Origin: Methylobacterium sp. CB376
GTDB lineage: Bacteria > Pseudomonadota > Alphaproteobacteria > Rhizobiales > Beijerinckiaceae
DNA: 64,000 nt
Assembly: GCF_029714205.1 (NCBI RefSeq)
Contig: NZ_CP121648.1
Coordinates: 930,001 to 994,000, forward strand
Reading direction: 5' to 3'
In this document: in pieces, positions 25,346-34,121 of the stretch
How the letters are laid out: the number at the start of each line of letters is the position of its first letter
Position numbering within the stretch: the stretch's first letter is position 1
Notes under the pieces: model-generated
Told to the model about the DNA's origin: nothing
What the model saw: only the letters and a program-made list of their open reading frames with translations
Databases searched by the model: none
Translations under genes and position numbers: made by a program

Positions 25346-26193
25346 ATGGATGCCGAGCTTGCCGAGTCGCCGCGCCCGGGCGCGGCGCCGGGCCCGCCGT
25401 CGCGGGAGGCCATCGTCGCGCGGGCGGGATTCAACCGCTGGCTCGTGCCGCCGGCGGCGCTCGCGATCCACCTCTGCATCGGCATGTCCTACGGGCTGTC
25501 GGTGTTCTGGCTGCCGCTGTCGCGGGCGCTGAGCACCGGCCGGCCCCGGCGGCCTGCCCGGAGATGAGCCTGCTCGGCGCCCTCGTCACCACCACCTGCG
25601 ACTGGCGCGTCAGCGACCTCGTGGTGGTGTTCTCGATCGGCATCGTGATGCTCGGCCTCTCGGCGGCCCTGTTCGGGGGCTGGCTGGAGCGGGCGGGCCC
25701 GCGCAAGGCGGGGCTCGTCGCGGCCCTGTGCTGGGGCGGCGGCTTCCTGATCGGCGCGCTCGGGGTCGCTCTGCACCAGCTCTGGCTGATCTGGCTCGGC
25801 ATGGGCGTCATCGGCGGGATCGGCCTCGGCCTCGGCTACATCTCGCCGGTCTCGACCCTGGTGAAGTGGTTCCCCGACCGGCGCGGCATGGCGACCGGCA
25901 TGGCGATCATGGGGTTCGGGGGCGGGGCGATGATCGGCTCGCCCCTCGCCGACCTGCTCATCACCCGCTTCAAGGGCCCGGGCGAGGCCGGGGTCTGGCA
26001 GACGCTCGCGATCATGGGCGCGGGCTACCTGCTCATCATGACGGCGGGCGCCTTCGGCTACCGGGTGCCGCCGCACGGCTGGATGCCGGAGGGCTTCGCC
26101 CCGCCCGCCGCCCTGGCCTGGCTCGCGGTCGGGCTGCCGAACGCCTGGGGGGTCTGGATCACCCTGGGAAAGGCGCTGATCCTGTTCCGCTGA
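25346..26193 (+). pseudogene. Decayed oxalate/formate-antiporter-family (OFA) MFS transporter
   Basis: The first frame (25346-25567) encodes the start of an OFA transporter: FNRWLVPPAALAIHLCIGMS, then FWLPLSRAL. The frame changes near 25548 and continues in 25564-26193 as MSLLGALVTTTCDW, LFGGWLERAGPRKAG, STLVKWFPDRRGMATGMAIM. After PPHGWMPEGFAPPA, where the second six helices should begin, it jumps to ALAWLAVGLPNAWGVWITLG and KALILFR. That tail resembles the separate small protein found after some of these transporters. So a frameshift and an in-frame deletion of roughly half the gene are both present. It cannot make a working carrier. An intact OFA gene, oxlT, is at 59661. Confidence 0.8.
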
Positions 26194-26563
26194 GCCTCAC
26201 GCGCCGACGCACCTCAGCATGAGGAAGGGCGTGAGCGCCATCACGGTCCGGCCTCATGGCCTGCCATTCTGGTGGACGCAGGCCAAATTGGACGAATGCC
26301 AAATTGGACGGATGCCAAGCAGGCCCTCGATCTCGTGGAAATCCTTGAATTCCGGCGAAATGGCCGCGCCGGACATCGAAAGGGGCTCCGCCTCTCGGGA
26401 GGGGCCGGGCCACCGGTCGACGCCGACGCGGCAGAGCCCGGGCTCCGGCCCGCGCCGGCCCGGGCGCCCCTGCGGAACAGCGCCGGCCCCGGTCCGTTGG
26501 TCCGGCAGCATCCCCGCGGCGATCCCGGCGGGGACCCCGATTCCGGACCGAGGAGATTCCGCC
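26194..26563. other. Intergenic stretch with a 16-bp duplication
   Basis: No gene is convincing here. A 16-base unit, GCCAAATTGGACGAAT, is followed directly by a near-copy around 26281-26312, and each contains the palindrome CCAAATTGG. The rest is plain high-GC sequence leading into the promoter of the small secreted protein. Confidence 0.5.
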
Positions 26564-26833
26564 ATGCGCGCCCGCGCGGTCGGCCTTGTGCTCGCCCCCC
26601 TCCTGCTCGCGGCCGGTGCGGCGCTCGCGCAGCCGTCGGGGCCCTTCTTCGACGAGGACGGCCCCGCCGTCACCGGCAGCCTGCGGGGGGAACCCGGCTG
26701 GGGCTACTACCCGCCCCGCACGGGTCCGCGCGTCTGCCAGAAATGGTGCGAGGCCGACCTCGTGCCCTGCGACCCGCCGAACTTCAAGATCGCCGACGGC
26801 CGCTGCCGGCCGAATTCCGGCGGGCGGTTCTGA
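26564..26833 (+). CDS. Small exported four-cysteine protein (89 aa)
   Basis: The ATG at 26564 has AGGAG nine bases upstream. The signal peptide MRARAVGLVLAPLLLAAGAA is cut near ALA/QPS. The mature part of about 65 residues has four Cys in VCQKWCEADLVPCDPPNF and DGRC, likely two disulfides, with Gly/Tyr/Pro-rich flanks (GWGYYPPRTGPR). I know the type from related genomes only as a hypothetical periplasmic protein. It stands 69 bp before an SDR gene on the same strand. Confidence 0.7.
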   Translation: MRARAVGLVLAPLLLAAGAALAQPSGPFFDEDGPAVTGSLRGEPGWGYYPPRTGPRVCQKWCEADLVPCDPPNFKIADGRCRPNSGGRF

Positions 26834-26902
26834 AGCCTGCATCCCCGGCCGCGGCCCGCCCGCCGCGGGCCCTCCCGCGTCGCGTCAGGAGCTGACCCCG
26901 CA

Positions 26903-27763
26903 ATGATCGATTTCCCGAAGCCGCCCTTCAGCCGCCAGAAGCCGATCCCGATGCCCGGCCGCGACGCCGAGATGGATCCGAGGCCCGATTACGGCGAGGG
27001 CCACTATCGCGGCTCGGGCCGGCTGGCGGACCGCAAGGCCATCATCACCGGGGCGGATAGCGGGATCGGCAAGGCCGTGGCCCTCGCCTTCGCCCGCGAG
27101 GGCGCCGACGTGCTGATCAGCTACTACGACGAGCACGACGACGCCCGCGAGGCGGCGCGGCTCGTCGAGGAGGCCGGCCGCAAGGCGGTGCTGGTGCCGG
27201 GCGACATCAAGGACCCGGCCCATTGCCGGGCGATCGTCGAGAAGGCGGTGGCGGCCTTCGGCCGGGTCGACGTGCTCGTCAACAACGCCGCCCATCAGGC
27301 GACCGTGCAATCGGTCGAGGACCTCAGCGACGAGGAATGGGACGTCACCTTCCGCACCAACATCCACGCGATGTTCTACCTCGTGAAGGCGGCCCTTCCC
27401 CACATGCGGCCGGGCAGCGCGATCGTGAACACGACCTCGATCAACGCCGACACGCCGAGCCCGCAGCTCCTCGCCTACGCGACGACCAAGGGCGCGATCC
27501 AGAACTTCACCGGCGGCCTGGCCCAGCTCCTGGCCGAGAGGAACATCCGGGTGAATTGCGTCGCCCCCGGCCCGGTCTGGACGCCGCTGATTCCCTCGAC
27601 GATGCCCAGGGAGAAGTTCGAGCAGTTCGGCAAGCAGGTGCCGATGCAGCGGCCGGCCCAGCCCTGCGAGCTCGCGCCGATCTACGTCATGCTGGCGGCC
27701 GAGGAGGCGAGCTACGTCTCGGGCGCCACGGTCGCCGTCACGGGCGGCAAGCCGCTGATCTGA
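26903..27763 (+). CDS. Short-chain dehydrogenase, YhdF/YghA-type
   Basis: A 286-residue SDR with the roughly 40-residue N-terminal extension of stress-type SDRs (FPKPPFSRQKPIPMPGRDAE). The cofactor loop is TGADSGIGKAVA, with NNAAHQ and the catalytic YATTKGA. C-terminal PGPVWTPLIPSTMP and YVSGATVAVTGGKPLI are typical. Members are often induced by osmotic or general stress and act on sugars or aldehydes; the true substrate is unknown. It probably follows its own promoter. Confidence 0.93.
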   Translation: MIDFPKPPFSRQKPIPMPGRDAEMDPRPDYGEGHYRGSGRLADRKAIITGADSGIGKAVALAFAREGADVLISYYDEHDDAREAARLVEEAGRKAVLVPGDIKDPAHCRAIVEKAVAAFGRVDVLVNNAAHQATVQSVEDLSDEEWDVTFRTNIHAMFYLVKAALPHMRPGSAIVNTTSINADTPSPQLLAYATTKGAIQNFTGGLAQLLAERNIRVNCVAPGPVWTPLIPSTMPREKFEQFGKQVPMQRPAQPCELAPIYVMLAAEEASYVSGATVAVTGGKPLI

Positions 27764-27995
27764 CCGCGGGAGGCGGCCCGTCGACAAGTCTCTCCGAGCC
27801 GCCGGGACGCCTCACGACTTGTGAGGAATTTGGCCTCTACCTCATCTGGATGATGACAGCCGGGGATGGATGCGGCGTCATCTGAGGGTTGCAACGAGAG
27901 TTCGTCGCGGGCGCGGCCCGATCAGGCGAACCGGCGGCGGGACCGCGCTCGCGACGGGCGCGGATCCGGCCGGCACCCACAGGAGAGGACACCCG

Positions 27996-28532
27996 ATGCG
28001 CCTGATCCGCCTCGCTCCGCTCGCGCTGCTCGCGACCGCCCTCGCCGCCCCGGCCGGCGCCGAGGACCTGCCCCGGGAAGCGAGCTTCCGCATCACCTAC
28101 ACCTCCACCAACCCGGTCCCGGGCAAGCCGGTCCAGCTCGGGCCGACCCGCAGCCACGCGGTCGGCGTGAGCATCATGGCGGCGGTGAACCAATCCGGCG
28201 GCAAGCTCCTCCACAACATGGCCGGGCGCTGCAGCAGCAGCGCGATGTTCGACAGCGATGCCAAGACGTTCGAGAACCAGGGCTACTGCGACTACGTCGA
28301 TGCCGACGGCGACCACGTCTACGAGCGCTACGCCTTCGCGCCGCAGCCGATGAGCGCGCGGCTGAAGGGGACCGGCGAGTGGATCGGCGGCACCGGCAAG
28401 TTCACGGGCCTGTCGGGCAGCTTCGACATCCAGGCGAGCCGCCTCTCGCCCCTCGCCGAGGGCGTCGCCCAGAGCGTGGGCGAGAAGACCGGCACCTACG
28501 TGATCCGGGACAAGGTCGCGGACGCCAAGTAG
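27996..28532 (+). CDS. Exported protein of unknown function (178 aa)
   Basis: The ATG at 27996 has AGGAGAGGA upstream. The signal peptide MRLIRLAPLALLATALAAPA is cut near AGA/EDL. The mature part has an allene-oxide-cyclase-like or lipocalin-like strand pattern: FRITYTSTNPVP, GKLLHNMAGRCSSSAMFDSD, GYCDYVDADGDHVYERYAF, then GTGEWIGGTGKFTGLSGSFD. The last motif, KGTGxxxGGTGKFxGxxG, is common in small secreted proteins that appear to bind a hydrophobic ligand. No name can be given. It ends at a strong bidirectional terminator. Confidence 0.75.
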   Translation: MRLIRLAPLALLATALAAPAGAEDLPREASFRITYTSTNPVPGKPVQLGPTRSHAVGVSIMAAVNQSGGKLLHNMAGRCSSSAMFDSDAKTFENQGYCDYVDADGDHVYERYAFAPQPMSARLKGTGEWIGGTGKFTGLSGSFDIQASRLSPLAEGVAQSVGEKTGTYVIRDKVADAK

Positions 28533-28576
28533 CGGACTCAAGCAGCGCTCCCCCGAGGAGCGCACCCCTTCCGATA

Positions 28577-28614
28577 CGCGAAGCGGCGCCGCATCGCTGC
28601 GGCGCCGCTTCGCG
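28577..28614. terminator. 17-bp perfect hairpin between convergent genes
   Basis: Arms at 28577-28593 and 28598-28614 pair without a mismatch around TCGC, between two genes that end towards each other, so it may stop transcription from both sides. Confidence 0.75.
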
Positions 28615-28633
28615 CGCGCTCAGGCGCGCAGGA

Positions 28634-28900
28634 TCAGGACAGCAGGCCCCGCGCGTTCGCCGCCTCGGCCCGCGCGATGCTGCCGAGGGCGAGGCGCATC
28701 ACGGTCTGGCCGGTCTCGTCGCGCACCTTCAGGGCGAGGTCGGCGGCCTGCCCGCAGGGGAGCGGGCCGCTCGCGCAGGAGCGCAGGGCCAGCATCGCCT
28801 CGGCATGCGCCGCCCGCACGTCCGCCAGGACGACCCCGACATCGTCCCGGGCGTCGAAACCCTCGGCTTCCAGGTCGAAGAAGTAGCGGTGCACGGCCAT
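28634..28900 (-). CDS. DUF6894-family small protein
   Basis: An 88-residue protein beginning MAVHRYFFDLEAEGFDARDD and continuing VGVVLADVRAAHAEAMLALR, the usual start of the DUF6894 family, which is plentiful in Methylobacterium and Bradyrhizobium. Function is unknown; no catalytic residues are seen. The gene stands alone; 235 bp without a gene separates it from eutB. Confidence 0.85.
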   Translation of the reverse strand: MAVHRYFFDLEAEGFDARDDVGVVLADVRAAHAEAMLALRSCASGPLPCGQAADLALKVRDETGQTVMRLALGSIARAEAANARGLLS

Positions 28901-29135
28901 CCCCCAATTCGCGCTGCCATGGAAGCCCGGAGCGGCGGCCCTTCGCCTTCACACAGGCTGACCTGCGCTGCGATGCAAGAGCCGTTCCGCGGCGCATCAA
29001 TTGCTTAGGTAGCACGGCCGGGCGCCTCGGCGAGGGGCAGATAACCCCATCTTACCCGCGCCCAGTGAACCGCCCCGGCACCTCGCGGGCGCGGCCCTTT
29101 GCGGTAAGGTGGGGTTCGGCAGGAGGAGATCCCGG

Positions 29136-30515
29136 ATGGTCTATCGCCACGTCGTCGGCCCTCGGACCTGGCTGTTCGCCGACCTCGCCGAGCTGATGGC
29201 GAAGGCGAGCCCGATCCGCTCCGGCGACCGCCTCGCCGGCCTCGCGGCGGGGAGCGCCGAGGAGAGCGTGGCGGCCCGCTGGTGCCTCGCCGAGGTGCCG
29301 CTCGCCGACCTGATGAACCGCCCGCTGATCCCCTACGAGGCGGACGACGTCACGCGCCTCATCCTCGACAGCCACGACGCGGCGGCCTTCGCGGCGATCG
29401 CCCACCTGACCGTCGGGGATTTCCGCGAGTTCCTGCTCACGGCGGACGCGGCCGCGCTGGCGCGGATCGCCCCCGGCATCACGCCGGAGATCGCCGCGGC
29501 GGTGTCGAAGATCATGCGCAACCAGGACCTGATCCTGGTCGCCCGCAAGTGCCGGGTGGTCACGCGCTTCCGCAACACGATCGGCCTGCCCGGCACCATG
29601 GCGGTGCGCCTCCAGCCCAACCACCCGGGCGACGATCCGGCCGGCATCACCGCGGCGATCCTCGACGGGCTCGCCTATGGCTGCGGCGACGCGGTGATCG
29701 GCATCAACCCGGTCTCGGATTCGGTGCAGGCGATCAGCCGCCTGCTCCACCTCCTCGACGACCTCATCGCCCGCCTGGAGATCCCGACCCAGGGCTGCGT
29801 GCTCACCCACGTCACCACGACCCTGGAGGCGATTCGGCGGGGCGTGCCGGTCGACCTCGTCTTCCAGTCGATCGCCGGCACGCAGGCGGCGAATGCCTCC
29901 TTCGGCGTCACCCTGCCGCTGCTTGCCGAGGCACGGGAGGCGGCGCTCTCGCTCAAGCGGGGCACGCTCGGCGAGGACGTGATGTATTTCGAGACCGGCC
30001 AGGGCTCCGCCCTCTCGGCCGACGCCCATCACGGCATCGACCAGCAGACCCTGGAGGCGCGGGCCTACGCGGTGGCGCGCGCCTTCCGGCCGCTCCTCGT
30101 CAACACGGTGGTGGGCTTCATCGGGCCCGAATACCTCTACGACGGCAAGGAGATCATCCGGGCCGGGCTGGAGGATCACTTCTGCGGCAAGCTGATGGGC
30201 GTGCCGCTCGGCTGCGACGTCTGCTACACGAACCACGCCGAGGCCGACCAGGACGACATGGACACGCTCCTGACCCTGCTCGGCGCGGCGGGCGTGAGCT
30301 ACGTCATGGGCGTGCCGGGGGCCGACGACGTGATGCTGAACTACCAATCGACGTCGTTCCACGACCAGCTCTACCTGCGCGAGGTGCTCGGCCTGAAGCG
30401 GGCGCCGGAATTCGCCGCCTGGCTCGCGCGGATCGGGCTGACGGACGCGGCCGGGGCGCTCCTGCCCGGGGGCGCCAGGCCGCTCCTCGCCGCCGCCCCG
30501 GGGCTCGCCGCGTGA
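29136..30515 (+). CDS. eutB: Ethanolamine ammonia-lyase large subunit
   Basis: EutB with EutC splits ethanolamine into acetaldehyde and ammonia, using adenosylcobalamin. The ATG at 29136 with AGGAGGAG seven bases upstream gives 459 residues, normal for the family. Clear family stretches are IMRNQDLILVARKCRVVTRF, RNTIGLPGTMAVRLQPNHPG, GCGDAVIGINPVSDS, GTQAANASFGVTLP, FETGQGSALSADAHHG, and NHAEADQDDMDTLL. EutC follows with a 4-base overlap. No eut shell, regulator or reactivase gene is nearby, so this is the simple type that feeds nitrogen and acetaldehyde without a microcompartment. Confidence 0.98.
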   Translation: MVYRHVVGPRTWLFADLAELMAKASPIRSGDRLAGLAAGSAEESVAARWCLAEVPLADLMNRPLIPYEADDVTRLILDSHDAAAFAAIAHLTVGDFREFLLTADAAALARIAPGITPEIAAAVSKIMRNQDLILVARKCRVVTRFRNTIGLPGTMAVRLQPNHPGDDPAGITAAILDGLAYGCGDAVIGINPVSDSVQAISRLLHLLDDLIARLEIPTQGCVLTHVTTTLEAIRRGVPVDLVFQSIAGTQAANASFGVTLPLLAEAREAALSLKRGTLGEDVMYFETGQGSALSADAHHGIDQQTLEARAYAVARAFRPLLVNTVVGFIGPEYLYDGKEIIRAGLEDHFCGKLMGVPLGCDVCYTNHAEADQDDMDTLLTLLGAAGVSYVMGVPGADDVMLNYQSTSFHDQLYLREVLGLKRAPEFAAWLARIGLTDAAGALLPGGARPLLAAAPGLAA

Positions 30516-31378
30516 GCGCCGACGAGACCGTGCGCCCCGCGCAGGCCAAGCCCCCGGAGGAGGCCCTGACCGCGGAGGAGGCCCTGACCGCGGAGGAGGC
30601 CCTGACCCCGGAGGAGGCCTGGGGCCGGCTCAAGGCCCTCACCCCCGCCCGGATCGGGCTCGGCCGCGCCGGTTCCGGCCTGCCGACCCGGGAGGTGCTC
30701 GCCTTCGCGCTCGCCCACGCGCAGGCGCGCGACGCGGTCCACGCGCCCCTCGACGCGGCGGCCCTGCGCGCCGGGATCGAGGGGCTGGGGCTGCCGGTGC
30801 TGGCGATCGCCTCGCGGGCGCCCGACCGCGCCACCTACCTGCGCCGGCCGGATCTCGGGCGACAGCCCGACCCGGAGGGCCTCGCGCGGCTCGCCGCCGC
30901 GGCCGGGGATCCGGTCGACCTCGCGATCGTGGTGGCGGACGGGCTCTCGGCCCGGGCGGTGCACGAGGGGGCGGTGCCGCTCCTCGCCGCCCTCGCCCCG
31001 GCCATCGCCGGCTCGGGCTGGAGCCTCGCGCCGATCGTGCTGGCCGAGCAGGCCCGGGTCGCGCTCGGCGACGCGGTCGGCGCGGCGCTCAGGGCCAGGG
31101 CCGTCGCGGTGCTGATCGGCGAGCGGCCCGGCCTCTCCTCCCCGGACAGTCTCGGGATCTACCTCACCCTCGATCCCCGCCCCGGCCGCACCGATGCGGA
31201 GCGCAACTGCCTCTCGAATGTCCGCGCCGCCGGCCTGAGGCCGGACCTCGCCGCCTTCAAGCTGCACTGGCTCCTCGGCGAGGCGTTCCGGCGCGGGCTC
31301 ACCGGCGTGGCCCTCAAGGACGAGAGCGACCGGCTCCTCGGGAGCGACGCCGCCGCCCCGCTCACGGCGCCGCCTTGA
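30512..31378 (+). CDS. eutC: Ethanolamine ammonia-lyase small subunit
   Basis: A GTG overlapping the eutB stop (GTGA) starts a 288-residue protein. The first about 40 residues are unusual: three tandem copies of a 6-residue block (EEALTA) precede the normal start (TPARIGLGRAGSGLPTREVL). The core has FALAHAQARDAVH, AIVVADGLSARAVH, VLIGERPGLSSPDSLGIYLT and RNCLSNVRAAGL, the parts that contact cobalamin and EutB. Its last codons overlap the 3' end of the convergent yceI-like gene. Confidence 0.97.
   Translation: MSADETVRPAQAKPPEEALTAEEALTAEEALTPEEAWGRLKALTPARIGLGRAGSGLPTREVLAFALAHAQARDAVHAPLDAAALRAGIEGLGLPVLAIASRAPDRATYLRRPDLGRQPDPEGLARLAAAAGDPVDLAIVVADGLSARAVHEGAVPLLAALAPAIAGSGWSLAPIVLAEQARVALGDAVGAALRARAVAVLIGERPGLSSPDSLGIYLTLDPRPGRTDAERNCLSNVRAAGLRPDLAAFKLHWLLGEAFRRGLTGVALKDESDRLLGSDAAAPLTAPP
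30557..30610 (+). repeat. Three 18-bp tandem repeats in the 5' part of eutC
   Basis: Units at 30557-30574, 30575-30592 and 30593-30610 share GAGGAGGCCCTGACCGCG with one change in the last. They extend the N-terminus by a charged helix. Confidence 0.9.
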
Positions 31379-31978
31379 ACTCCCTTCGAGCCGCAGGCTC
31401 ACCTCGTCGCCGAGGGCCGGAAGGAAGGCCGTCATGCCGAATTCGGAGCGGCGGAGCACCGCCCGCCCGTCGAACCCCACCGTGTAGGTCTTGTCGACCG
31501 GGTGGATGCCGGCTTGGTTGAAGGTCACGTCGAGGACGATGGGCTTCGTCGTGCCCCGCAGGGTGAGGTCGCCCGTCACCCGCGCGGTGGTGGGGCCGGT
31601 CGGCTCCACGGCCCGGCTCTCGAAGGTGGCGGTCGGGAACCGCTCCGCGTCGAAGAAGTCCGGCCCGCGCAGGTGGGCGTTCAGCGCCTCGTGAAGCGCG
31701 TTCACGCTCGCGGTCGCGACCCGCACGCTGAGCCGGCTCTGGGCGGGCGCCTTCGGGTCGAGGCTGAGATCCCCGGCCACGTCGGTGATCTGGCCGTAAT
31801 AGGTCGAGTAGCCGAGATGGCTCAGCGACCACGTGATCTTGCCGTGGGCGGCGTCGAGCCGGTAGTGCCCCGCCCGCACCTGGGTCGGGTCGGCGGAGGG
31901 CGGCGCGACGGCCTCCTCGGCCGCCGCCGGCAGCGCGAGCGCGACGAGGAGGCAGGCGAGCACGGTCGCACGCTTCAT
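31362..31978 (-). pseudogene. YceI-family periplasmic lipid-binding-type protein, frameshifted at its last codons
   Basis: The ATG at 31978 begins [20 protein letters not shown], a signal peptide, then [36 protein letters not shown] and VGFDGRAVLRRSEFGMTAFL, all typical of the YceI lipocalin-like fold that binds isoprenoid tails. The frame should finish LE(A)EFKAAP and stop at 31362, but near 31387 one base is missing. The frame as written instead reads through antisense to eutCB as far as 30371, over 300 extra codons. A one-base addition restores the expected end. So it is a fresh mutation, a sequencing error, or a truly extended protein; the first two are more likely. Confidence 0.75.
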
Positions 31979-32079
31979 GCGGTCACCTTGTGGGTTCGGG
32001 CGGGGTCGCCGATATGGCCCGGATCCCATCCCACGAACAGGCCGGCGGCTCAAGGACGGGCCGCCCCCAACGGAACCCC

Positions 32080-32697
32080 ATGATCGGCAAGCTGAAGGGT
32101 GTGGTCGATTCCTACGGCGAGGATTTCGTGATCCTCGACGTGCACGGCGTCGGCTACGAGGTACATTGCTCGGCGCGCACGCTGCAGCGGCTGCCGCCGG
32201 CCGGCGAGGCGACGGACCTCGCCATCGAGACGGTGGTCCGCGAGGACATGATCCGGCTCTACGGCTTCCGGTCGGACGCGGAGCGGGAATGGTTCCGCCT
32301 GCTCCAGACCGTGCAGGGGGTCGGCACCCGGGTGGCGCTCGGCCTGCTCTCGGTGCTGGAGCCGGCCGAGCTCGCCACCGCCATCGCCACCGGCGACAAG
32401 GGCGCGGTCGCCCGCGCCCCGGGCGTCGGGCCGCGGCTCGCCGCCCGCCTGGTCGCCGAATTGAAGGACAAGGCGCCGGCCTTCGCCCCGGTCGATCCGG
32501 CGCTCGTGCGCCTCGCGGGCGCGGTCGAGGCGCGCACCGCGCCCCAGCCGGTGGCGGACGCGATCTCCGCCCTCGTCAATCTCGGCTACCCGCAGGCCCA
32601 GGCCTCGGCCGCCGTCGCGGCGGCCCTCCAGAGCGCGGGGGCCGAGGCGGAGGCCAAGACGCTGATCCGCCTCGGCCTGCGCGAACTCGCCCGGTAG
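32080..32697 (+). CDS. ruvA: Holliday junction DNA helicase subunit RuvA
   Basis: RuvA binds four-way junctions and loads the RuvB motor for branch migration. The 205-residue protein starts [20 protein letters not shown]. The OB-fold (1-65), the paired helix-hairpin-helix region ([16 protein letters not shown] and [20 protein letters not shown]) and the C-terminal RuvB-contact domain ([20 protein letters not shown]) are all complete. Usually ruvC and ruvB flank it in this class; here its neighbours are a divergent yceI-like gene and a convergent kinase gene. Confidence 0.97.
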   Translation: MIGKLKGVVDSYGEDFVILDVHGVGYEVHCSARTLQRLPPAGEATDLAIETVVREDMIRLYGFRSDAEREWFRLLQTVQGVGTRVALGLLSVLEPAELATAIATGDKGAVARAPGVGPRLAARLVAELKDKAPAFAPVDPALVRLAGAVEARTAPQPVADAISALVNLGYPQAQASAAVAAALQSAGAEAEAKTLIRLGLRELAR

Positions 32698-32749
32698 CCG
32701 CCGTCGCGGGCCCGCCCGGACACGACAAGCCTCGCGGGGGGAGCCGGAA

Positions 32750-34111
32750 TCAGGCCGCCTGCGCCGGCGCCTGCCGGGGCACGCCGGCCGCGGCGCGGGG
32801 GAGTTCCAGGCGCGCGGCGAGGCCCCGCGGGCTGCGATTGGCGAGGGTCAGGCGCCCGCCGTGGGATTGCGCGATCGCGTGCGCGATCGCCAGGCCGAGG
32901 CCGAAGCCGCCGGCCTCGTTGAGGGTGCGCGCCCGGTCGCCGCGCACGAAGGGCTCCAGCATCGCGGCCTGCTCCTCCTCCGGGATGCCCGGCCCCTCGT
33001 CCAGCACCTCCACGGCCACGGCCTGCGGCCCCGCCGGGACGAGGCGCACGGTCGCCCCGCCGCCGTACTTCACCGCGTTGTCGACGAGGTTCGTGAGCGC
33101 CCGCTGCAATTCGTCGGGGGCGCCCTTGACCAGGCTCGGCCGGAGCCCCTCCGCCCGCACCTCCTGGCCCACATCCGCGAAGCCGTCGCAGACCGTCTGC
33201 ACCACCGAGGCGAGGTCGACGAGGGCGAGCCCCTCCCGGCTGCGCCCGTCGCGCACGAAGGAGAGCGCCGCCTCCACCAGCGCGTTCATCTGGTCGAGGT
33301 CGCGCAGGAACTGCGCCCGCAGGGTCTCGTCCTCCAGGAACTCGGCGCGCAGGCGCAGCCGGGTGATCGGCGTGCGCAGGTCGTGGCTGATCGCCGCCAG
33401 CATGTGGGTGCGGTCGTCGACCAGGCGCTTGACCCGGGCGCGCATGCGGTCGAGGGCCCGCGACACCGCCAGCACCTCCTCGGGACCCGCCTGCGGCAGG
33501 GGCGCGAGGTCCATGTCGGTCCCGAAGGCCTCCGCGGCGCCGGCGAGGCGCTGGAGCGGGGCGGCGAGCGCCCGCGCGGCCCAGACCGACAGCAGGGTGA
33601 GGCTGAGCGCCAGGAAGACCAGGGTGGCGATGATCGCCCCGGTGAGCGGCGTGCGCCGCTCGTAGCGGGGCGGCAGGTCGGCCGCGGCCACGAGGCCGCG
33701 GCCGCGGATCACGAGCTGGCGCGGGCGGTCGTCCCCGGGGGCGATGCGCCCGACGCTCTCGACCCGCCACGCCTCCCCGAGGGCGCGCTGCAATTCCTCG
33801 GCCTCGGTGCTGTCGTGCGTCCGCGCCGGGGCGGCCTCGTCCGGCAGCACGGCCAGGCGCAGGCCGGTCGGGCCGCGGCCGGCCGCCTGCGCGATGGCGG
33901 GCCGCTCGCCCGGGCTCGCCGCGGCGAGCATCCGCACCACCAGGGCGAGGCGGTTCGCCAGCGCCCCCGGATGCTCCTCCAGCCGCCGCAGCTCGGGCCG
34001 CATCAGCAGGAAGGCCACCATCAGCACCACGTGCGTGACCACGATGGCGGCGACGACCAGGATGGCGATCTGCCCGGCGATGCGCCGGGTGAGGCGCACG
34101 GGCTCGCTCAC
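32750..34111 (-). CDS. EnvZ-like membrane sensor histidine kinase
   Basis: A 453-residue inner-membrane kinase. Two helices (about 12-36 and 162-184) enclose a periplasmic domain of about 125 residues. HAMP is at about 185-240, and the phospho-His lies in AAISHDLRTPITRLRLRAEF (about 246). N-box LTNLVDNAVKYGG, G1 DEGPGIPEEEQ, and G2 GGFGLGLAIAHAIA are intact. It follows its regulator gene after 10 bp, so the pair is one operon. The HDLRTP form is that of the EnvZ/RstB group, which often senses osmolarity, acid or envelope state. Confidence 0.95.
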   Translation of the reverse strand: MSEPVRLTRRIAGQIAILVVAAIVVTHVVLMVAFLLMRPELRRLEEHPGALANRLALVVRMLAAASPGERPAIAQAAGRGPTGLRLAVLPDEAAPARTHDSTEAEELQRALGEAWRVESVGRIAPGDDRPRQLVIRGRGLVAAADLPPRYERRTPLTGAIIATLVFLALSLTLLSVWAARALAAPLQRLAGAAEAFGTDMDLAPLPQAGPEEVLAVSRALDRMRARVKRLVDDRTHMLAAISHDLRTPITRLRLRAEFLEDETLRAQFLRDLDQMNALVEAALSFVRDGRSREGLALVDLASVVQTVCDGFADVGQEVRAEGLRPSLVKGAPDELQRALTNLVDNAVKYGGGATVRLVPAGPQAVAVEVLDEGPGIPEEEQAAMLEPFVRGDRARTLNEAGGFGLGLAIAHAIAQSHGGRLTLANRSPRGLAARLELPRAAAGVPRQAPAQAA

Positions 34112-34121
34112 GGCCGCCCCC

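Noticed and set aside
30371..31361. Long minus-strand open frame antisense to eutCB
   Set aside because: It is the read-through of the frameshifted yceI-like gene and the mirror of high-GC codons; residues are Arg/Pro/Gly-rich and match nothing.
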